Positions 1-9,986 of a DNA stretch of 64,000 bases are shown here, one piece after another. This DNA is from Alistipes sp. Its GTDB lineage: Bacteria > Bacteroidota > Bacteroidia > Bacteroidales > Rikenellaceae. Below the pieces are notes generated by a model. It saw only the letters and a program-made list of their open reading frames with translations. It did not search any database and was not told the DNA's origin. The stretch spans positions 18,545-82,544 of the forward strand of contig JAFQOR010000010.1 of assembly GCA_017403125.1 (NCBI GenBank), written 5' to 3'. Every line of letters begins with the position of its first letter. Positions within the stretch are counted from its first letter, which is position 1. A program made the translations under genes and the position numbers.

Positions 1-13
1 CTTCACATGTGTG

Positions 14-35
14 CGGGTATTATTTTTAATACCCG
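14..35. repeat. Dispersed 22-bp palindrome, copy 1
   Basis: Perfect 9-bp arms CGGGTATTA and TAATACCCG (seen here in the opposite orientation) surround a 4-base A/T loop. The same element recurs at 30230-30251, 42918-42939 and 44852-44873, always in intergenic DNA. Confidence 0.85.
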
Positions 36-219
36 TGTCACAATAAGATAACGGTGCCGAAGAGTGTGGGCTTGTGTGCAGCACAGTCGTTGCCGGGCGT
101 CCAAAGAAAAGACCACAAAAATCATATTCCGCACAGCTAATCACGTGCTAACATCCCGTACCAACCGTGATGCCTAATCTCCTAAAAATTACCTACCTCA
201 TAGGCGATAAAATGTTTTT

Positions 220-251
220 TTGTTATAAATGCTAAAAAAATATTATTTTTG
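220..251 (+). promoter_or_regulatory. Candidate promoter for the lipoprotein gene at 327
   Basis: TTG at 220-222 and TATTTTTG at 244-251 match the Bacteroidetes -33/-7 pattern, with a slightly long 21-bp spacer. In the inverted copy near 30 kb the T run is one base shorter, which breaks the TAnnTTTG match. Transcription would start near 257, leaving about 70 bases of leader. Confidence 0.4.
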
Positions 252-326
252 TTTGCGAACTCCGATTTTTTTTTTCTAACTTGCGTATGACATAAATTTT
301 ATCATCCATAAAAACATAGTAGGTTT

Positions 327-956
327 ATGAGAAAATTAACTATTTTAGCTATGTGTATCGTAGCGATGGCATGTAGCAAAACGGAGGACAGAATTGATTT
401 GGTGGATATAGATAATCTCAATACCGAGAACATTGGCAATTTTGTTAGTGCCAAAGAGTTAGACAAGGAGGCGATTGCCGAACTTATCACAACAAAAGCT
501 CTGGTTATTGATAAGATATTCAGATATCTCGAAAGAGATAATAAGTGGGACGACTACACATATGTGCCTGGAAATACAACTATACATGGCATAACATTCG
601 ATGGTAATGAATCCACAATCATTCATGCGTGTGCGAATATACCCTACGAAGTATGCGAAGGTCCCCAAGAGGAGAAAAGTGTGGCTCGTTACGATGCCGA
701 GACATGCACGCTCTATTTCCAGAGCCACTACTACGACTATGAGTATAGCGCAACGGTCATCTACTACGATGGCGAAAAGATTTTATTCCACGGTGTACTT
801 CCCATAAGCGACGCCATAAGTACAAACTATCCCGATGCCAACCTGCATCGCTATGTTTGCCGATTCAGCGAAGAGTCGGCGCAAGAGTGGATAGATAAGG
901 TTCTTGCCGAGTTAGAAGAGGAGCACCAGTATTGCCGTGGCGAAAAAGCAGAGTAG
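327..956 (+). CDS. Small surface-type lipoprotein, paralogue of 29309-29932
   Basis: This 209-aa protein begins with a lipoprotein signal peptide; the lipobox VAMAC places the lipidated cysteine at residue 16, followed by SKTED. Acidic residues right after the cysteine are the kind that mark surface export in Bacteroidetes, so an outer-membrane location is likely. I recognise no catalytic domain. The C-terminal half has alternating Tyr/Asp-rich strands (YYDYEYSATVIYYDGE) and a G-x-LP turn that are shared with the inverted paralogue near 29.3-29.9 kb. The AT-rich upstream region is duplicated with the gene. A 12-bp bidirectional hairpin follows. Function unknown; an adhesin, inhibitor or binding protein are all possible. 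Confidence 0.8.
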   Translation: MRKLTILAMCIVAMACSKTEDRIDLVDIDNLNTENIGNFVSAKELDKEAIAELITTKALVIDKIFRYLERDNKWDDYTYVPGNTTIHGITFDGNESTIIHACANIPYEVCEGPQEEKSVARYDAETCTLYFQSHYYDYEYSATVIYYDGEKILFHGVLPISDAISTNYPDANLHRYVCRFSEESAQEWIDKVLAELEEEHQYCRGEKAE

Positions 957-987
957 GGCAATACACATCCTACAAAACAAACAATAC

Positions 988-1019
988 AACCCCAAAAGTA
1001 TCCTACGACTTTTGGGGTT
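988..1019. terminator. Bidirectional terminator hairpin
   Basis: A perfect 12-bp stem (988-999 with 1008-1019, arm AACCCCAAAAGT) with an 8-base loop lies between the convergent lipoprotein and udk genes. The T-rich right arm end and position support termination from both sides. Confidence 0.7.
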
Positions 1020-1075
1020 GTTCTCTATTTGCTGATACAATATTGAGCAAAGTATCTTTTGGTGCTATGCACTTA

Positions 1076-1699
1076 CTACGCCTTATCCTCGATAAGCAAA
1101 CGTATATTCTTGATAAGCATATCCACAGCCACCGAGTTGAAGCCGCCCTCGGGGATGATGACATCGGCATACTTCTTCGACGGCTCGACAAACTCCTCGT
1201 GCATGGGCTTCACCGTAGTGGTATATTGCTCGATGACCGACTGCATGGTGCGTCCGCGCTCGCAGACGTCACGCAAGATGCGACGTGCAAGGCGCAGGTC
1301 GGCATCGGTATCTACAAAGACCTTGATATCCATCAAATCACGAAGCTCCTTGTGCTCAAAAATCAGGATGCCATCAACGATGATGACGCGCGAGGGCTTG
1401 ACTACTACCGTATCGTTCGTACGGTTATGCTCGACGAACGAATATACAGGGTGCTTGATAGGTACATTGCTCTTCAATGCGCGAATATGCTCCACAAGCA
1501 TATCGGTGTCAAAAGCCGCAGGGTGGTCATAGTTTAGCTTGGTGCGCTCCTCGTAGGTAAGCTCGGGGTGCGCCTTGTAGTAGAAGTCGTGGCATAGCGT
1601 CGCCACGTCGTCGTTACAGAAGGCATCCTGCAAACGCTTTACGAGGGTCGATTTTCCGGAACCCGTGCCTCCGGCAACTCCAATAACAGTAACTTTCAT
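1076..1699 (-). CDS. udk: Uridine kinase
   Basis: Phosphorylates uridine and cytidine to the monophosphates in pyrimidine salvage, in the cytoplasm. The 207-aa protein starts at the ATG before KVTVIGVAGGTGSGKST, so the Walker A P-loop lies at residues 7-18. Further kinase features are the CHDFYY segment, the acidic VDGILIFEH Walker B-like strand and the RRILRDVCERGR lid region with conserved arginines. The longer reading frame adds 13 residues upstream without a plausible role. The gene lies 51 bases downstream of gyrB on the same strand and may be co-transcribed with it; it ends towards the bidirectional hairpin at 988-1019. Confidence 0.93.
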   Translation of the reverse strand: MKVTVIGVAGGTGSGKSTLVKRLQDAFCNDDVATLCHDFYYKAHPELTYEERTKLNYDHPAAFDTDMLVEHIRALKSNVPIKHPVYSFVEHNRTNDTVVVKPSRVIIVDGILIFEHKELRDLMDIKVFVDTDADLRLARRILRDVCERGRTMQSVIEQYTTTVKPMHEEFVEPSKKYADVIIPEGGFNSVAVDMLIKNIRLLIEDKA

Positions 1700-1750
1700 G
1701 GCTTGAAATATTATTATAAGGGGTTGCGCCCAAAGCACAACCCCATACTT

Positions 1751-3718
<1,968 letters not shown>

Positions 3719-3747
3719 TCAAATTTATATTTACAATATAAAACGCA

Positions 3748-3778
3748 CAAAGTTACGAAATACAATTCAAAATTCAAA
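3748..3778 (-). promoter_or_regulatory. gyrB promoter
   Basis: Read on the minus strand: TTTG (3778-3775), a 19-bp spacer, then TAACTTTG (3755-3748). This is an exact match to the Bacteroidetes TTTG/TAnnTTTG pattern. The start of transcription would be near 3742, giving a leader of about 30 bases. Confidence 0.7.
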
Positions 3779-3913
3779 ATTAAAAACAGGTTATTTTACC
3801 AATAATTTCTACTCACTCTTCCACCCCAAGAAATGGCCATTTCACTTCATCTGTGAACTATGCTCTTTCGTCGCCCGCATTATACCATTCGGACAAAAAA
3901 AAGATTGATACTG

Positions 3914-3944
3914 TTGCACTTTTAATCGAAAATATTTAATTTTG
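3914..3944 (+). promoter_or_regulatory. Promoter of the HAD/malQ operon
   Basis: TTG at 3914-3916, a 20-bp spacer and TAATTTTG at 3937-3944. The expected start of transcription coincides with the ATG at 3951, so the mRNA is probably leaderless or nearly so. Confidence 0.65.
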
Positions 3945-3950
3945 TACGAT

Positions 3951-4562
3951 ATGAAAAGAGTCAGTAATATTGTCTTCGACTTGGGTGGTGTGGTATTCGC
4001 ACGCGACCCACGAAAGTTCGAACCCGAATTTATAAAATTTTTCTCGTATATCCTACTCCCCAAAATACCAAAATTCTGGGAGGATTACGACCGTGGCATT
4101 GTTAGCTATGACGAGGTAATAACATCCCTCGCCGAATACAACTCGTGCGACAAAGAGCTTGCCGAAAGCAACCTCCGCCGATCGATACTCACGCAAGAGC
4201 CTATTACGGCTACCGCACAGCTGATAGCAGAGCTAAAACAGGCTAAATATAAACTTTATGTGCTGTCAAATATGTCGTTGGAGTTCATAGAGTTTTTGCG
4301 CAAACAGGATGTGTATTGCAATTTCGACGGCGAGGTGGTTTCATGCGAAGAGCACGTCGTGAAGCCCGAGCCCGAAATCTATCGTCGCCTAATAGAGCGC
4401 TACGGCCTAAATGCCGAGGAGACACTCTTTATCGACGACCGCAAAGAGAATGTCGAGGCGGCCATTGCCATGGGGTGGCAGGGGTTTCACTTCGACCACC
4501 GCAACCCGGCAAAGAGTTGCGAAGAGTTAGGCAAACTACTGCTGCAAGCTACACAGGAGTAA
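3951..4562 (+). CDS. HAD-family hydrolase (IA-type phosphatase)
   Basis: A 203-aa haloacid dehalogenase-like phosphatase of the YihX/epoxide-hydrolase-N type; the sugar-phosphate substrate cannot be read from sequence. Motif I is FDLGGVVF, where the second catalytic aspartate is replaced by Gly/Val as in the YihX-like branch; motif II is the serine in LYVLSNMS; motif III is the lysine in HVVKPEPEIY; motif IV is LFIDDRKEN. I use the ATG at 3951 rather than the upstream TTG, because a -7 box ends only seven bases before it. malQ follows after 25 bases on the same strand, so a role in dephosphorylating a sugar phosphate during glucan metabolism is reasonable inference. Confidence 0.85.
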   Translation: MKRVSNIVFDLGGVVFARDPRKFEPEFIKFFSYILLPKIPKFWEDYDRGIVSYDEVITSLAEYNSCDKELAESNLRRSILTQEPITATAQLIAELKQAKYKLYVLSNMSLEFIEFLRKQDVYCNFDGEVVSCEEHVVKPEPEIYRRLIERYGLNAEETLFIDDRKENVEAAIAMGWQGFHFDHRNPAKSCEELGKLLLQATQE

Positions 4563-4587
4563 CAACCAAATAACACATACTTATATT

Positions 4588-7041
4588 ATGACACTAAATT
4601 TGAGATTGGAGTATCAGACAGCATATGGCGAAGAGTTATATGTGGTTCTTGGCTCGGAGAAGAGCAAGCGTCATCCGATGCAGTACATCGGCAATGGCAC
4701 TTGGGAGGCGAGGGTAAAACTTGCTGCTTCGAGCGACATAGCCTATCGATACGAACTAAGCTCGGGCGACACCGTTATTCGTCGCGAGTGGGGCGGCGAA
4801 CACCGCCTTATGCTCGATGGCAAGAGCGAGAATATCATCGTACTCGATCATTGGCACGACATGCCTTTCGACCGTTCGTTCCGCTCGTCGATGTTCACCG
4901 ACGGCGTATTTGCACGCGCCAAGAGAAAGAAGGCACAGCCCGCAGCCGAGGGCTACATCGTTATTCGTGCCGAGATTCCCGTAGTACGCACCACCCAACA
5001 TGTAGTCTTGGTTGGCGATGGCAAGGCACTGGGCAACTGGGATGTAGCCAAGGGTGTTGTAATGAGTGATGCCGAAGCTACGTTGTGGAGCGCACGTATT
5101 AAGTATCCCAAGGAGGGCTTCGCCTATAAGTTCGTAATCGTAGATAGCCAGAGTGGCTCGGTTGTGGCTTGGCAGTCGGGCGACAACTACTATTACAACT
5201 GCGCCGTAGGCAAGGATAAGGCCATTGTTATCGATGGCTTACGCCCCCGCTTCGACATGGCTGCATGGCGCGGTGCCGGCGTTGCCATCCCCGTATTCTC
5301 GCTGCGCTCGGAATCGAGCTTTGGCGTAGGCGAGTTCAACGATATTCGCCTAATGGTAGATTGGGCAGCGGCTACGGGTCAGTCAATTATACAGATTCTG
5401 CCCATCAACGACACAACGATGACGGGAACATGGCAGGACTCATACCCCTACAACGCCAACTCGACATTCGCACTACACCCTCAATTCTTACACCTGCCCG
5501 ATGTAGGCACATTGAAGGATAAGAGCGAAATGGAGCGTTTCGAGGCGCTCGGCAAGGAGCTTAACGCTCTGCCTATGATTGACTACGAGAAGGTAAACAA
5601 TGCCAAGGCAGAGTATCTTCATGCAATATATGCACAGGAGGGCAAAAAGACGTTGGCCTCAAAGGAGTTCAAGACATTCATGGCTGCCAACGAGGAGTGG
5701 TTGCGTCCTTATGCCGTATTCTGCGCACTTCGCGACAAGAAGCACACACCCAACTTCGAGGAGTGGGGCAGCATGGCAAAGTATAGCAAGGCAAAGGCCG
5801 CAAAATATGAGAAGGAGAATGCAGCAGAGGTCGCATATCACTACTTTGTACAGTTCCACCTCTCGCGTCAGTTGCGCGCCGTTCGCGACTATGCACACTC
5901 GAAGGGTGTAGTTCTCAAAGGCGATATACCTATTGGCATATCACGCACAAGTGTCGATGCGTGGGTATATCCCGAGCTCTTTAATATGGACTCATCTGCC
6001 GGTGCTCCACCCGATGACTTCTCGGTTATGGGACAGAATTGGGGTTTCCCCACCTACAACTGGGCAAAGATGTCGGAGGATGGCTACGCATGGTGGAAGG
6101 CTCGCTTCGTGAAGATGGCAGAGTACTTCGACGCATACCGCATCGACCACATTTTGGGCTTCTTCCGCATTTGGGAGATTCCGCTCAACGCAGTAAACGC
6201 ATTGCTCGGCCGCTTCAACCCCGCTTTACCATACAGCTACGACGAGATAGCATCCTATGGCTTCCGCTTCGAAAGCTGGCACGTAGGCGACATATCGCAG
6301 ACCGACAACATGCTCTTCGTCGAGGATAAAATCCAGAAGGGCAAGTTCCATCCGCGCATCTCGGCACACTCTACCGACTGCTATCGATGGCTTGCCGACG
6401 ACCAAAAGGAGGCATACAACCGTCTCTACGACGACTTCTTCTATCGCCGTCACAACGAGTTCTGGAAGCACGAAGCATTGCGCAAGCTACCCCCGCTTAT
6501 CGAATCCACAGGCATGTTGGTTTGCGGCGAGGACCTCGGCATGATTCCCGACTGCGTACCTTCGGTAATGTCGGGCGAGCAGATACTATCGCTCGAAATC
6601 CAGCGCATGCCCAAGGATCCCAAGGTGGAGTTTGGCTCGACCTACGACTACCCATATCTGTCGATTTGCACAACCGGCACCCACGATATGAACCCGTTGC
6701 GCGCATGGTGGGAGGAGGATAGAGGCGTAACACAACGCTTCTATAACCAGATACTTGGTGCATGGGGCGAAGCTCCCTACTTCTGCGAGCCATGGATTTG
6801 TGAGCAGGTGGTGTCTATGCATCTCAAATCACCTGCTATGCTCACCATTCTGCCGTGGCAGGATTGGGTTGCTATGGATGGATCGTTGCGTCGCGAGAAT
6901 CCCAACGACGAGCGTATCAACGTCCCCGCCAACTCGCGCCACTATTGGAGATACCGCATGCACATGACTCTCGAGGAGCTTCTCGAAGCCGAGAATCTCA
7001 ACAACATGATTCGACACAAGATTGCCGAGTCGGGAAGATAA
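4588..7041 (+). CDS. malQ: 4-alpha-glucanotransferase with starch-binding domains (GH77)
   Basis: Transfers alpha-1,4-glucan segments during maltodextrin or glycogen metabolism. At 817 aa it is longer than E. coli MalQ because two CBM20-like beta-sandwich domains occupy roughly residues 1-110 and 125-225 (the second contains VVLVGDGKALGNWDVAKGV). This is the arrangement of plant DPE2 and Bacteroidetes MalQ. The GH77 barrel follows: the nucleophile aspartate is in YRIDHILGFFR, the acid/base glutamate in CGEDLGMIPDCVP, and the transition-state aspartate in TGTHDMNPLRAWW. No signal peptide, so cytoplasmic. It probably forms an operon with the upstream HAD phosphatase; a weak hairpin follows. Confidence 0.94.
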   Translation: MTLNLRLEYQTAYGEELYVVLGSEKSKRHPMQYIGNGTWEARVKLAASSDIAYRYELSSGDTVIRREWGGEHRLMLDGKSENIIVLDHWHDMPFDRSFRSSMFTDGVFARAKRKKAQPAAEGYIVIRAEIPVVRTTQHVVLVGDGKALGNWDVAKGVVMSDAEATLWSARIKYPKEGFAYKFVIVDSQSGSVVAWQSGDNYYYNCAVGKDKAIVIDGLRPRFDMAAWRGAGVAIPVFSLRSESSFGVGEFNDIRLMVDWAAATGQSIIQILPINDTTMTGTWQDSYPYNANSTFALHPQFLHLPDVGTLKDKSEMERFEALGKELNALPMIDYEKVNNAKAEYLHAIYAQEGKKTLASKEFKTFMAANEEWLRPYAVFCALRDKKHTPNFEEWGSMAKYSKAKAAKYEKENAAEVAYHYFVQFHLSRQLRAVRDYAHSKGVVLKGDIPIGISRTSVDAWVYPELFNMDSSAGAPPDDFSVMGQNWGFPTYNWAKMSEDGYAWWKARFVKMAEYFDAYRIDHILGFFRIWEIPLNAVNALLGRFNPALPYSYDEIASYGFRFESWHVGDISQTDNMLFVEDKIQKGKFHPRISAHSTDCYRWLADDQKEAYNRLYDDFFYRRHNEFWKHEALRKLPPLIESTGMLVCGEDLGMIPDCVPSVMSGEQILSLEIQRMPKDPKVEFGSTYDYPYLSICTTGTHDMNPLRAWWEEDRGVTQRFYNQILGAWGEAPYFCEPWICEQVVSMHLKSPAMLTILPWQDWVAMDGSLRRENPNDERINVPANSRHYWRYRMHMTLEELLEAENLNNMIRHKIAESGR

Positions 7042-7065
7042 ATTAGGGTTTATCGCATAACGCCG

Positions 7066-7101
7066 CAGAGGGTTGTAGCCACATAGGGTTGCAGCCCTCT
7101 G
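7066..7101 (+). terminator. Possible malQ terminator
   Basis: A 10-bp stem with one wobble pair (CAGAGGGTTG with CAGCCCTCTG) begins 25 bases after the malQ stop. The loop is long (16 bases) and no strong T run follows, so the call is weak. Confidence 0.4.
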
Positions 7102-7184
7102 TCAATTTCCAAAGCCGACCGACAGAGCGCTTATCGCACAAACTCAATCGTATTAAAAAGTAGATTATTTTTGCAAAACAGCGC

Positions 7185-7213
7185 TTGCGTTTCCACAAAA
7201 TATTGTATATTTG
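7185..7213 (+). promoter_or_regulatory. Orphan Bacteroidetes-type promoter
   Basis: TTG at 7185-7187 and TATATTTG at 7206-7213 with an 18-bp spacer. No ORF follows; any transcript starting near 7220 would meet the hairpin at 7279-7309 after about 60-90 bases. Confidence 0.4.
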
Positions 7214-7278
7214 CAAGGCTAAATATTGTAAAAGCGGGGATAGAGGGTTAAAAACTCTGTATTTTTGCCATAAAACAG

Positions 7279-7309
7279 CGAAAGGCGCAGGCATAAGCTG
7301 CACCTTTCG
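7279..7309. terminator. Terminator hairpin next to tRNA-Arg
   Basis: A 12-bp stem with one mismatch (CGAAAGGCGCAG with CTGCACCTTTCG) lies just 3' of the minus-strand tRNA-Arg, and is the likely end of its transcript. It would also stop transcription from the orphan promoter on the plus strand. Confidence 0.6.
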
Positions 7310-7313
7310 AGTG

Positions 7314-7385
7314 TGACTCCGAAAGGATTCGAACCTTCATCGTAAGAACCGGAATCTTAAATTCTATCCATTGAACTACGGAGCC
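7314..7385 (-). tRNA. tRNA-Arg (anticodon CCG)
   Basis: Read on the minus strand this folds into a full cloverleaf: acceptor GGCTCCG with CGGAGTC (one G-U pair), D-stem GTTC/GAAT, anticodon stem TAAGA/TCTTA with loop TTCCGGT (anticodon CCG), and T-arm GAAGG-TTCGAAT-CCTTT. Discriminator base A; the CCA end is not encoded. It reads the rare arginine codon CGG. Confidence 0.93.
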
Positions 7386-7391
7386 GTTGCG

Positions 7392-7399
7392 CAAAGGTA
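7392..7399 (-). promoter_or_regulatory. -7 box of tRNA-Arg promoter
   Basis: TACCTTTG on the minus strand ends seven bases before the mature tRNA 5' end. No clear -33 TTG is present, so only half of the promoter is supported. Confidence 0.4.
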
Positions 7400-7475
7400 A
7401 AACTTTTTTTTTAATTTCGTCACCCCGACAGTTGAAAGAGCCAAATTAAACACAACCGCAAACTAATATTTGACG

Positions 7476-8111
7476 ATGACTAACAAATACGCAAATTGGG
7501 AGCGTTTGGCAAGTGTTATAGAGTGGGCGAATATGACCACAAACTACTTTGCGCTACATATAGGTCTCACGCGTGGCGAGAACCTCTACCACATCAAACG
7601 TGGCAACTACGGCATCTCGCACGACCTCGCCGACCGCATCGTCGCAGCATTTCCCGAGATTGATCGCACATGGCTGCTTACGGGCGTAGGGTGCATGCTC
7701 AAATCCGAGATTCAGGATAATGTCCTCATCCCTTACTACCCGATGGAGGCCGAGAGCTACCTGCCGAATTTCAGCCAGTACGACAACAAGGGGCATGCAC
7801 ACCTCCCCTTTGCGTGCAATTGCGACATAGCCATTCGTTCGTTGTCGCGCGCCATGGCAGAGCCGCAGTGCGCTGCCACCGAGCTCTTCTTGAAGCGCGT
7901 CGAGGTAGAGGATATGGTACAGGGCAACGAGTATGTAGTCATAACGAATAAGGATGTATTATGGCGTAAGATACGCACCGTCGCCAACGACGACACACAG
8001 TGGCGACTCGTAGCCCGCAACCGCGAGGAGTACGACGATATAAACATCCGCAAGGATGACATCAAGGAGGCGTGGCGAGTTATCGCCAAGATGGCAATTA
8101 TGGCAAGCTAA
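7476..8111 (+). CDS. XRE-family repressor-like protein with S24/LexA-like C-terminal domain
   Basis: A 211-aa protein. Residues about 5-65 form a helix-turn-helix of the phage-repressor type, ending in the TWLLTGVGCML segment often seen after such domains. The C-terminal part (YVVITNKDVLWRKIRTV and following strands) resembles the beta-rich LexA/CI peptidase fold, but I cannot place a Ser-Lys catalytic pair, so autocleavage is uncertain. The ATG at 7476 is preferred to a TTG two codons upstream. It sits 18 bases before lgt and heads the operon, so it is a domesticated regulator rather than part of a visible prophage. Its operator and signal are unknown. Confidence 0.7.
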   Translation: MTNKYANWERLASVIEWANMTTNYFALHIGLTRGENLYHIKRGNYGISHDLADRIVAAFPEIDRTWLLTGVGCMLKSEIQDNVLIPYYPMEAESYLPNFSQYDNKGHAHLPFACNCDIAIRSLSRAMAEPQCAATELFLKRVEVEDMVQGNEYVVITNKDVLWRKIRTVANDDTQWRLVARNREEYDDINIRKDDIKEAWRVIAKMAIMAS

Positions 8112-8129
8112 AAGAGAGAGAGAACGATT

Positions 8130-9068
8130 ATGGATATTTTAAGTGTTGTATGGCAGTGGGACCCCGTCTTTATCGAGATAGGAGGCATCGAAATCAGGTG
8201 GTATGGTTTGATGTGGGCAATAGGCATTTTGCTCGCCGAACGAATCGTATGGCATGTGTGTAAGCATGAGGGGCTACCACGTCGCACTGTCGATTCGGCA
8301 TTCTTGTGGGTTGTGCTCGGCACATTTATCGGCGCGCGTGTCGGACACTGCCTATTCTACGAGCCCGAGGTCTATCTTCCCGAGCCATGGCGCATACTCA
8401 CCGACATTCGTGATGGCGGCATGGCAAGCCACGGCGCCACCATTGGTATCATAGTCGGCATCATAGGATTCACGCGACGCAACCACCTGCCCTTTATTTG
8501 GGGTTTGGACCGCATCGCAATTGTCGCCCCGTTAAGTGGCGCTATAATACGCTTTGGCAACCTCTTCAATTCGGAGATTGTAGGCAAGGCTACCGACTCG
8601 GCACTTGGATTTCAATTTGTGCGTCACGATAATCCGGCAGCTTTCAACGCCTACAATGGCGATGTACCTGCATCGATACTCGCCGAGATACCTGCACGCC
8701 ACCCGGCACAACTTTACGAAGCACTATGTTACCTGCTTACTTTTGCGGTGATACTATGGCTCTACTACCGCAAAGATTTAGGTCGTCGTCGCCCGGGTTT
8801 ACTCTTTGGCGTAGCCATGATTGGCATCTTCCTCACGCGATTCTTCATAGAGTTCATCAAGGAGCGTCAGGTCGATTTCGAATCGGCAATGTCACTCGAT
8901 ATGGGTCAATGGCTAAGTTTGCCGTTCATCGTTTTGGGCGTATATATGATTTATCGCGCTATGCGCCGCCCAGCGATTGGCGACATCGATGCCGTTGCAG
9001 CATATGCCAACAAGATGTACGAAGCGGAGGATAAGAAAAAGCAAAAGAGGAATGGTAGGCGAGGTTAG
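8130..9068 (+). CDS. lgt: Prolipoprotein diacylglyceryl transferase
   Basis: Adds diacylglycerol from phosphatidylglycerol to the lipobox cysteine, the first step of lipoprotein maturation in the inner membrane. The 312-aa protein has about seven hydrophobic segments. Family signatures are GARVGHCLFYEPE, GGMASHGATIG, the RFGNLFNSEIVG loop with the essential arginine and asparagine, RHPAQLYEA and the terminal TRFFIEFIKERQ. A purine-rich AGAGAGAGAA ribosome-binding-like stretch precedes the ATG. The 3' end overlaps the next gene by 17 bases, implying translational coupling. The window is unusually rich in Lgt substrates. Confidence 0.96.
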   Translation: MDILSVVWQWDPVFIEIGGIEIRWYGLMWAIGILLAERIVWHVCKHEGLPRRTVDSAFLWVVLGTFIGARVGHCLFYEPEVYLPEPWRILTDIRDGGMASHGATIGIIVGIIGFTRRNHLPFIWGLDRIAIVAPLSGAIIRFGNLFNSEIVGKATDSALGFQFVRHDNPAAFNAYNGDVPASILAEIPARHPAQLYEALCYLLTFAVILWLYYRKDLGRRRPGLLFGVAMIGIFLTRFFIEFIKERQVDFESAMSLDMGQWLSLPFIVLGVYMIYRAMRRPAIGDIDAVAAYANKMYEAEDKKKQKRNGRRG

Positions 9069-9975
9069 TAAAATCATATATAACACCCTTATTGCTCACC
9101 GCGCAGTAACTCTTCCGGGCGTGGGCACACTCACTATTGTGCAACGTTCGGCATCAATGCGCAGCAAGAGAGAGGTTGTTGCACCACACTTTGCTATCGA
9201 GTTTTCGTCGCGAGAGTTTGGCGTATCGTTGGTCGATGCCATAAGTTGGGTAACAGACTTCTCAACAAAAGATGCGGAGGAGATCTATACTCGATGGTTA
9301 GACAAGGTAAGAGATGGTAACAAGCTATCTATTTGCGACATAGGCACACTCAACAACAAGACTTTTGTCGCAGAAAAGAGCCTTCTTGCGCAACTAAACT
9401 CCGATAGCAATAGGGTGATAAAACTCCCCAAACGAGGCAGGCGATGGCTCTACATTGCAACCATTATTCTCCTTGCAATCGTAGCCACGGGCGTAGTATT
9501 CCTCCTTGCGGTGCCCAGCAACGAAGTGGGGATGGATAGGGTAGTAGAGGAGGAGAGCTCTAAACCGATGCAAACCCCAGAATCGGTCGATAATACCTTA
9601 AACGTAGAGGATAATTCCATAACCCCCGAAACCACAATCATTGCAGAAGCCGAGAGCGTTGTTGAGACAAATATAAACAGCGAGGATACGGCGACCGAGG
9701 AGACGCCGATTGTTTCCGGGGTATGGAGCGATAATCCCGATATCAGACATTGGGTCGTTGCTGGCAGCTACTCCACCGAGGCAAATGCTAATCGAGCATT
9801 AGACAAGATTTGCAAGCAGCATCCAGACATCCATTGCGAACAATTTAAGTTAGGTAAAATGTTCGCCATAGCTGTGTATGGTAGCACCAAAATAGACGAG
9901 TGCGAAGAGTTTATGCGAGCAGAGAAAAATAGACTTGGCGCACTGTGGATACACACTCCAAAAAGATTTAAGTAG
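9052..9975 (+). CDS. HU-like / SPOR-domain membrane protein
   Basis: A 307-aa protein with three parts. Residues 1-125 resemble the CCDC81-type HU fold found in Bacteroidetes (LPGVGTLTIVQRSA), here probably used as a cytoplasmic protein or DNA interaction module. A single transmembrane helix lies at about 132-154 after a basic KRGRRW stretch. An acidic, disordered linker leads to a C-terminal SPOR domain (about 228-305; HWVVAGSYSTEANANRALDKI), which typically binds denuded septal peptidoglycan. The start at 9052 lies inside lgt; the longer frame upstream is read-through of lgt sequence. The arrangement suggests a septum-associated protein linking cell wall to cytoplasm. Confidence 0.8.
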   Translation: MVGEVSKIIYNTLIAHRAVTLPGVGTLTIVQRSASMRSKREVVAPHFAIEFSSREFGVSLVDAISWVTDFSTKDAEEIYTRWLDKVRDGNKLSICDIGTLNNKTFVAEKSLLAQLNSDSNRVIKLPKRGRRWLYIATIILLAIVATGVVFLLAVPSNEVGMDRVVEEESSKPMQTPESVDNTLNVEDNSITPETTIIAEAESVVETNINSEDTATEETPIVSGVWSDNPDIRHWVVAGSYSTEANANRALDKICKQHPDIHCEQFKLGKMFAIAVYGSTKIDECEEFMRAEKNRLGALWIHTPKRFK

Positions 9976-9986
9976 CAACACCTAAT

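Larger units (their letters stand above)
1..956 (+). repeat. Inverted-duplication cassette, copy A
   Basis: This copy spans an upstream region (about 1-326) and the lipoprotein gene 327-956. It matches the reverse complement of 29309-30264. The first 180 bases are almost identical to the reverse complement of about 30081-30264; the AT-rich stretch before the start codon is clearly related, and the genes are diverged paralogues. Similarity is already present at base 1, so the left boundary lies outside the window. No transposase or target-site duplication is visible. Confidence 0.85.

Noticed and set aside
7476-8111. A prophage repressor
   Set aside because: It is XRE/S24-like, but the neighbours (lgt, HU-SPOR, gtrA) are housekeeping genes and no phage gene or attachment site is visible.
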